From positions 372,001 through 436,000 of the forward strand of contig NZ_WTVG02000038.1 in assembly GCF_012910705.2 (NCBI RefSeq): a stretch of 64,000 bases of DNA. Direction: 5' to 3'. A model generated the notes under the pieces. That model worked only from the letters and a program-made list of their open reading frames with translations. It had not been told where the DNA came from and did not search any database. The first letter of the stretch is position 1. Every line of letters begins with the position of its first letter. Shown here one piece after another: positions 62,043 through 64,000 of this stretch. Made by a program: the position numbers and the translations under genes. The DNA is from Aromatoleum anaerobium. Lineage in GTDB: Bacteria > Pseudomonadota > Gammaproteobacteria > Burkholderiales > Rhodocyclaceae.

Positions 62043-62855
62043 ATGGCGCCGAAAGACAAGCCCATCGAGTTGCACGGCTCGATATGGATGACGGTCGGAG
62101 GGGAGAACCTCGGGGGACCGGGCCGCGTCGCCCTGCTCGCCAAGATCGCCGAATGCGGTTCCATCACCCAGGCCGCCAAGGCGATCAAGATGAGCTACAA
62201 GGCCGCTTGGGATGCCATCGACAACATGAACAATCTCGCCGGCGAGCCCTTGGTGGAGCGGCTGACCGGGGGCAAGGGCGGCGGCGGCACCCGATTGACC
62301 CGGCGCGGCGAGCAACTGGTGAAGAACTTCAAACTTATCGAGCGGGAGCATCGCTGCTTCGTCGATCGGCTCAGCCGACAGGCCGAGGGGATCGCCGACG
62401 ATTTCTTGCTGCTCAGGAGAATCGACATGAAAACCAGCGCACGCAACCAGTTTCTGGGCAAGGTGACTCAGGTCAGGCAAGGGGCCGTCAATGACGAGAT
62501 CGAACTGGAGGTCGCCGGCGGACAGAAGATCGTCGCGATCGTCACGCATGAGAGCACCGACGGGCTTGGCTTGCACCCGGGGGCAGACGCCTTCGCACTC
62601 ATCAAGTCCTCGTCGATCATCGTCGTCACAGACGATGAAGGCGCCAGATTTTCTGCCCGCAACCGGCTGACCGGCACCGTCTCGCGCGTGCAGCCGGGCG
62701 CAGTCAACACCGAGGTGGTCGTCGAGTTGCCGGGGGGAGGTACCGTGGCAGCCATCATCACCAACGAAAGCAGCAATGCGCTCGGGCTTGCCGTTGGCGC
62801 CCGCGTCACCGCAATTTTCAAGGCATCCAGCGTGATTCTCGGCATCCCGGCGTAA
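62043..62855 (+). CDS. modE: Molybdate-responsive regulator ModE
   Basis: 270 residues. The N-terminal winged HTH (GRVALLAKIAECGSITQAAKAIKMSYKAAWDAIDNMNN) binds DNA. Two Mop domains follow (SARNQFLGKVTQVRQGAVNDEIELEV and SARNRLTGTVSRVQPGAVNTEVVVEL) that bind molybdate. Full-length dimeric ModE as in E. coli. Divergent from modABC with the operator palindrome between them. Confidence 0.96.
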   Translation: MAPKDKPIELHGSIWMTVGGENLGGPGRVALLAKIAECGSITQAAKAIKMSYKAAWDAIDNMNNLAGEPLVERLTGGKGGGGTRLTRRGEQLVKNFKLIEREHRCFVDRLSRQAEGIADDFLLLRRIDMKTSARNQFLGKVTQVRQGAVNDEIELEVAGGQKIVAIVTHESTDGLGLHPGADAFALIKSSSIIVVTDDEGARFSARNRLTGTVSRVQPGAVNTEVVVELPGGGTVAAIITNESSNALGLAVGARVTAIFKASSVILGIPA

Positions 62856-62935
62856 AGCGGAATCAGGGCGGCGCGCGGAGAAACCACCCGCGCGCTCGTA
62901 GCCGCGAACGGGAGGGAAATGAACGCCGAACGCCG

Positions 62936-64000
62936 CTAGACTTGCCCGCCAGCTTCGATCATGCGGTCGATCAGGCCGCTTTCGCGCACCGTCGGCGTGC
63001 CGCACGCCGCGAGCAGCACCGCTTCCGGCCCCGCGAGCACGACTTTGCGCGCGGCGCGCGTGACGCCGGTGTAAAGCAGTTCGCGCGTCATCACTTTCAC
63101 CGGCGTCGCCGGCAGCAGCACCATCACTTTGGCGAACTCCGAGCCCTGCGCCTTATGCACCGTCATCGCGAACGCGGTGTCGTGGGCGGGCAGGCGCAGC
63201 GGCGCGAGTTCGCGCCAGCCGCCGGCGGGGTCGGGGAACACGACGCGCAGCTCGCCGTGCGCGTCCGGCAGGCAGATGCCGACATCGCCGTTGTAGAGCC
63301 GCAGCAGGTAGTCGTTCTTCAGCACGATGACCGGCCGGCCCGCATACCACGGCGACGCGGCAACGGCGCCGGGTGCCTGCGCGAGCGCGGCGCGCGCGTG
63401 GCGCGACAGCCGCTCGTTGGTCGCATCGATGCCGCGCGGCCCGCCGTGCACCGCGCACAGCACGCGAAAAGCGTCGAACGCCGCGAACACCGGCGCGGGA
63501 TCGCCGTCGTGGCGGCGCAATGCCTCGAAATAGCCGGCGTAACCCTGCTCCAGGCGTGCGAGCACTGCGGCGCGCGGCGCGTCCGCGTCATCCGCGAGCC
63601 ATTCGACCGACGGGTCGCCGCCCTCGCGCAGCCAGGCGAGCACCTCGTCGCCGGCGCCGGCGTTGATGCCGGCGGCGAGCCGGCCGATGCCGGAGTCGGC
63701 GGCAAAGCGGTGGCTTTCGGCGAACCACACGACGCTGTCGGCGAGCGGCGTCGCGCGGCGCGGCGGCGGTGGCGCGCGGCGCGGCGGCGGTGGCGCGATG
63801 CGCCCGGCCGGCGTGCCGGTCAGCGCCGCCAGCCGCGCGACGCACGAAGCATCGAGCGACGGGTCGGCGCACAGCTCGGCGAACACCGCGCCGGCCTCGA
63901 CCGCGGCGAGCTGGTCCTTGTCGCCGAGCAGGATCAGGCGCGCGTGCGGCGGCAGCGCATCGACGAGCCGCGTCGCGAGCGCCAGATCGAGCATCGACGC
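62936..64000 (-). CDS. recD: Exodeoxyribonuclease V alpha subunit RecD, 3' part (5' end outside window)
   Basis: 355 residues visible; the frame stays open to the window edge. LARLILLGDKDQLAAVEAGAVFAEL is helicase motif III, SHRF is motif IV, and TVHKAQGSEFAKVMVLLP with ELLYTGVTRAARKVVL is motifs V-VI of SF1B helicases. RecD is the 5'-3' motor of RecBCD in recombination repair. A short proline-rich tandem (PPPPRRA twice) near 63740-63800 is an in-frame 21-base duplication in a loop. Confidence 0.94.
   Translation of the reverse strand, partial: ASMLDLALATRLVDALPPHARLILLGDKDQLAAVEAGAVFAELCADPSLDASCVARLAALTGTPAGRIAPPPPRRAPPPPRRATPLADSVVWFAESHRFAADSGIGRLAAGINAGAGDEVLAWLREGGDPSVEWLADDADAPRAAVLARLEQGYAGYFEALRRHDGDPAPVFAAFDAFRVLCAVHGGPRGIDATNERLSRHARAALAQAPGAVAASPWYAGRPVIVLKNDYLLRLYNGDVGICLPDAHGELRVVFPDPAGGWRELAPLRLPAHDTAFAMTVHKAQGSEFAKVMVLLPATPVKVMTRELLYTGVTRAARKVVLAGPEAVLLAACGTPTVRESGLIDRMIEAGGQV

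Overview
The window is GC-rich chromosomal DNA from a betaproteobacterium. Gene content and order point to the Rhodocyclales, in or near Azoarcus/Aromatoleum/Thauera; that placement is inference from gene neighbourhoods and protein character, not a database match. Housekeeping segments with conserved order are cut by several mobile or decaying segments.

Bases 1-15200 are mostly core genes: the end of a soluble lytic transglycosylase, an NDUFA9-like dehydrogenase, a GST, cca, a MidA/NDUFAF7-type methyltransferase, a pteridine-reductase-like SDR, ttcA, an FHA-domain protein, and a 1299-residue FAD/Fe-S oxidoreductase. A PEP-CTERM protein follows. A GST remnant lies at 4309-4419 in which a start and an end are joined by an internal deletion. 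From 15400 to 19110 the DNA is disturbed: a frameshifted amidohydrolase, an IS630-family element with a likely -1 frameshift, an orphan FitA-like antitoxin, a proline-rich ORF, and a mazEF module with a perfect operator palindrome.

Bases 19113-33813 form one integrative element of about 14.6 kb at the 3' end of yicC. Imperfect direct repeats that include the yicC terminator bound it. Paired TTGGGTGCAC sites lie just inside each end, and a tyrosine integrase reads inward from the right. Its minus-strand genes fall into two tightly overlapping operons. The integrase-side operon encodes two small HTH proteins and a Toprim-DUF927 primase-helicase that a 1052-bp IS1595-family insertion has split (8-bp target duplication). 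The other operon has six genes, each coupled to the next by ATGA, ending in a DUF3987 protein. Between them are a brnA antitoxin with a deleted brnT and a 940-bp gene-free stretch with eleven GTGGGAA-type repeats, a candidate replication origin. The left end has a serine recombinase with a dyad-repeat region, and higBA sandwiched between two 260-bp copies of the 3' end of the DUF3987 gene. No capsid, tail or conjugation genes are visible, so it looks like a satellite-type or mobilizable self-replicating island.

Bases 33793-43500 return to core order: yicC, a Ser/Thr kinase and PP2C phosphatase pair, rph, rdgB, hemW, a lipoprotein, sppA, trmB, thiG, thiS. A tRNA-Gly(CCC) at 43666 marks a second, eroded island: an integrase N-terminus, an AbiE-like type IV toxin-antitoxin pair whose antitoxin carries a PD-(D/E)XK-like motif, a collapsed gene resembling AbiJ-type defence proteins, and parDE.

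Bases 48000-64000 hold a flavin reductase, mutY, a periplasmic binding protein, a PAS-GGDEF-EAL protein, branched-chain-type ABC permeases (livH is broken at codon 4 by a second IS630-family element), a TRIC-type channel, mscL, a metallo-beta-lactamase-fold hydrolase, the modABC molybdate operon opposite modE with a ModE-like palindrome between them, and the 3' part of recD running off the edge.
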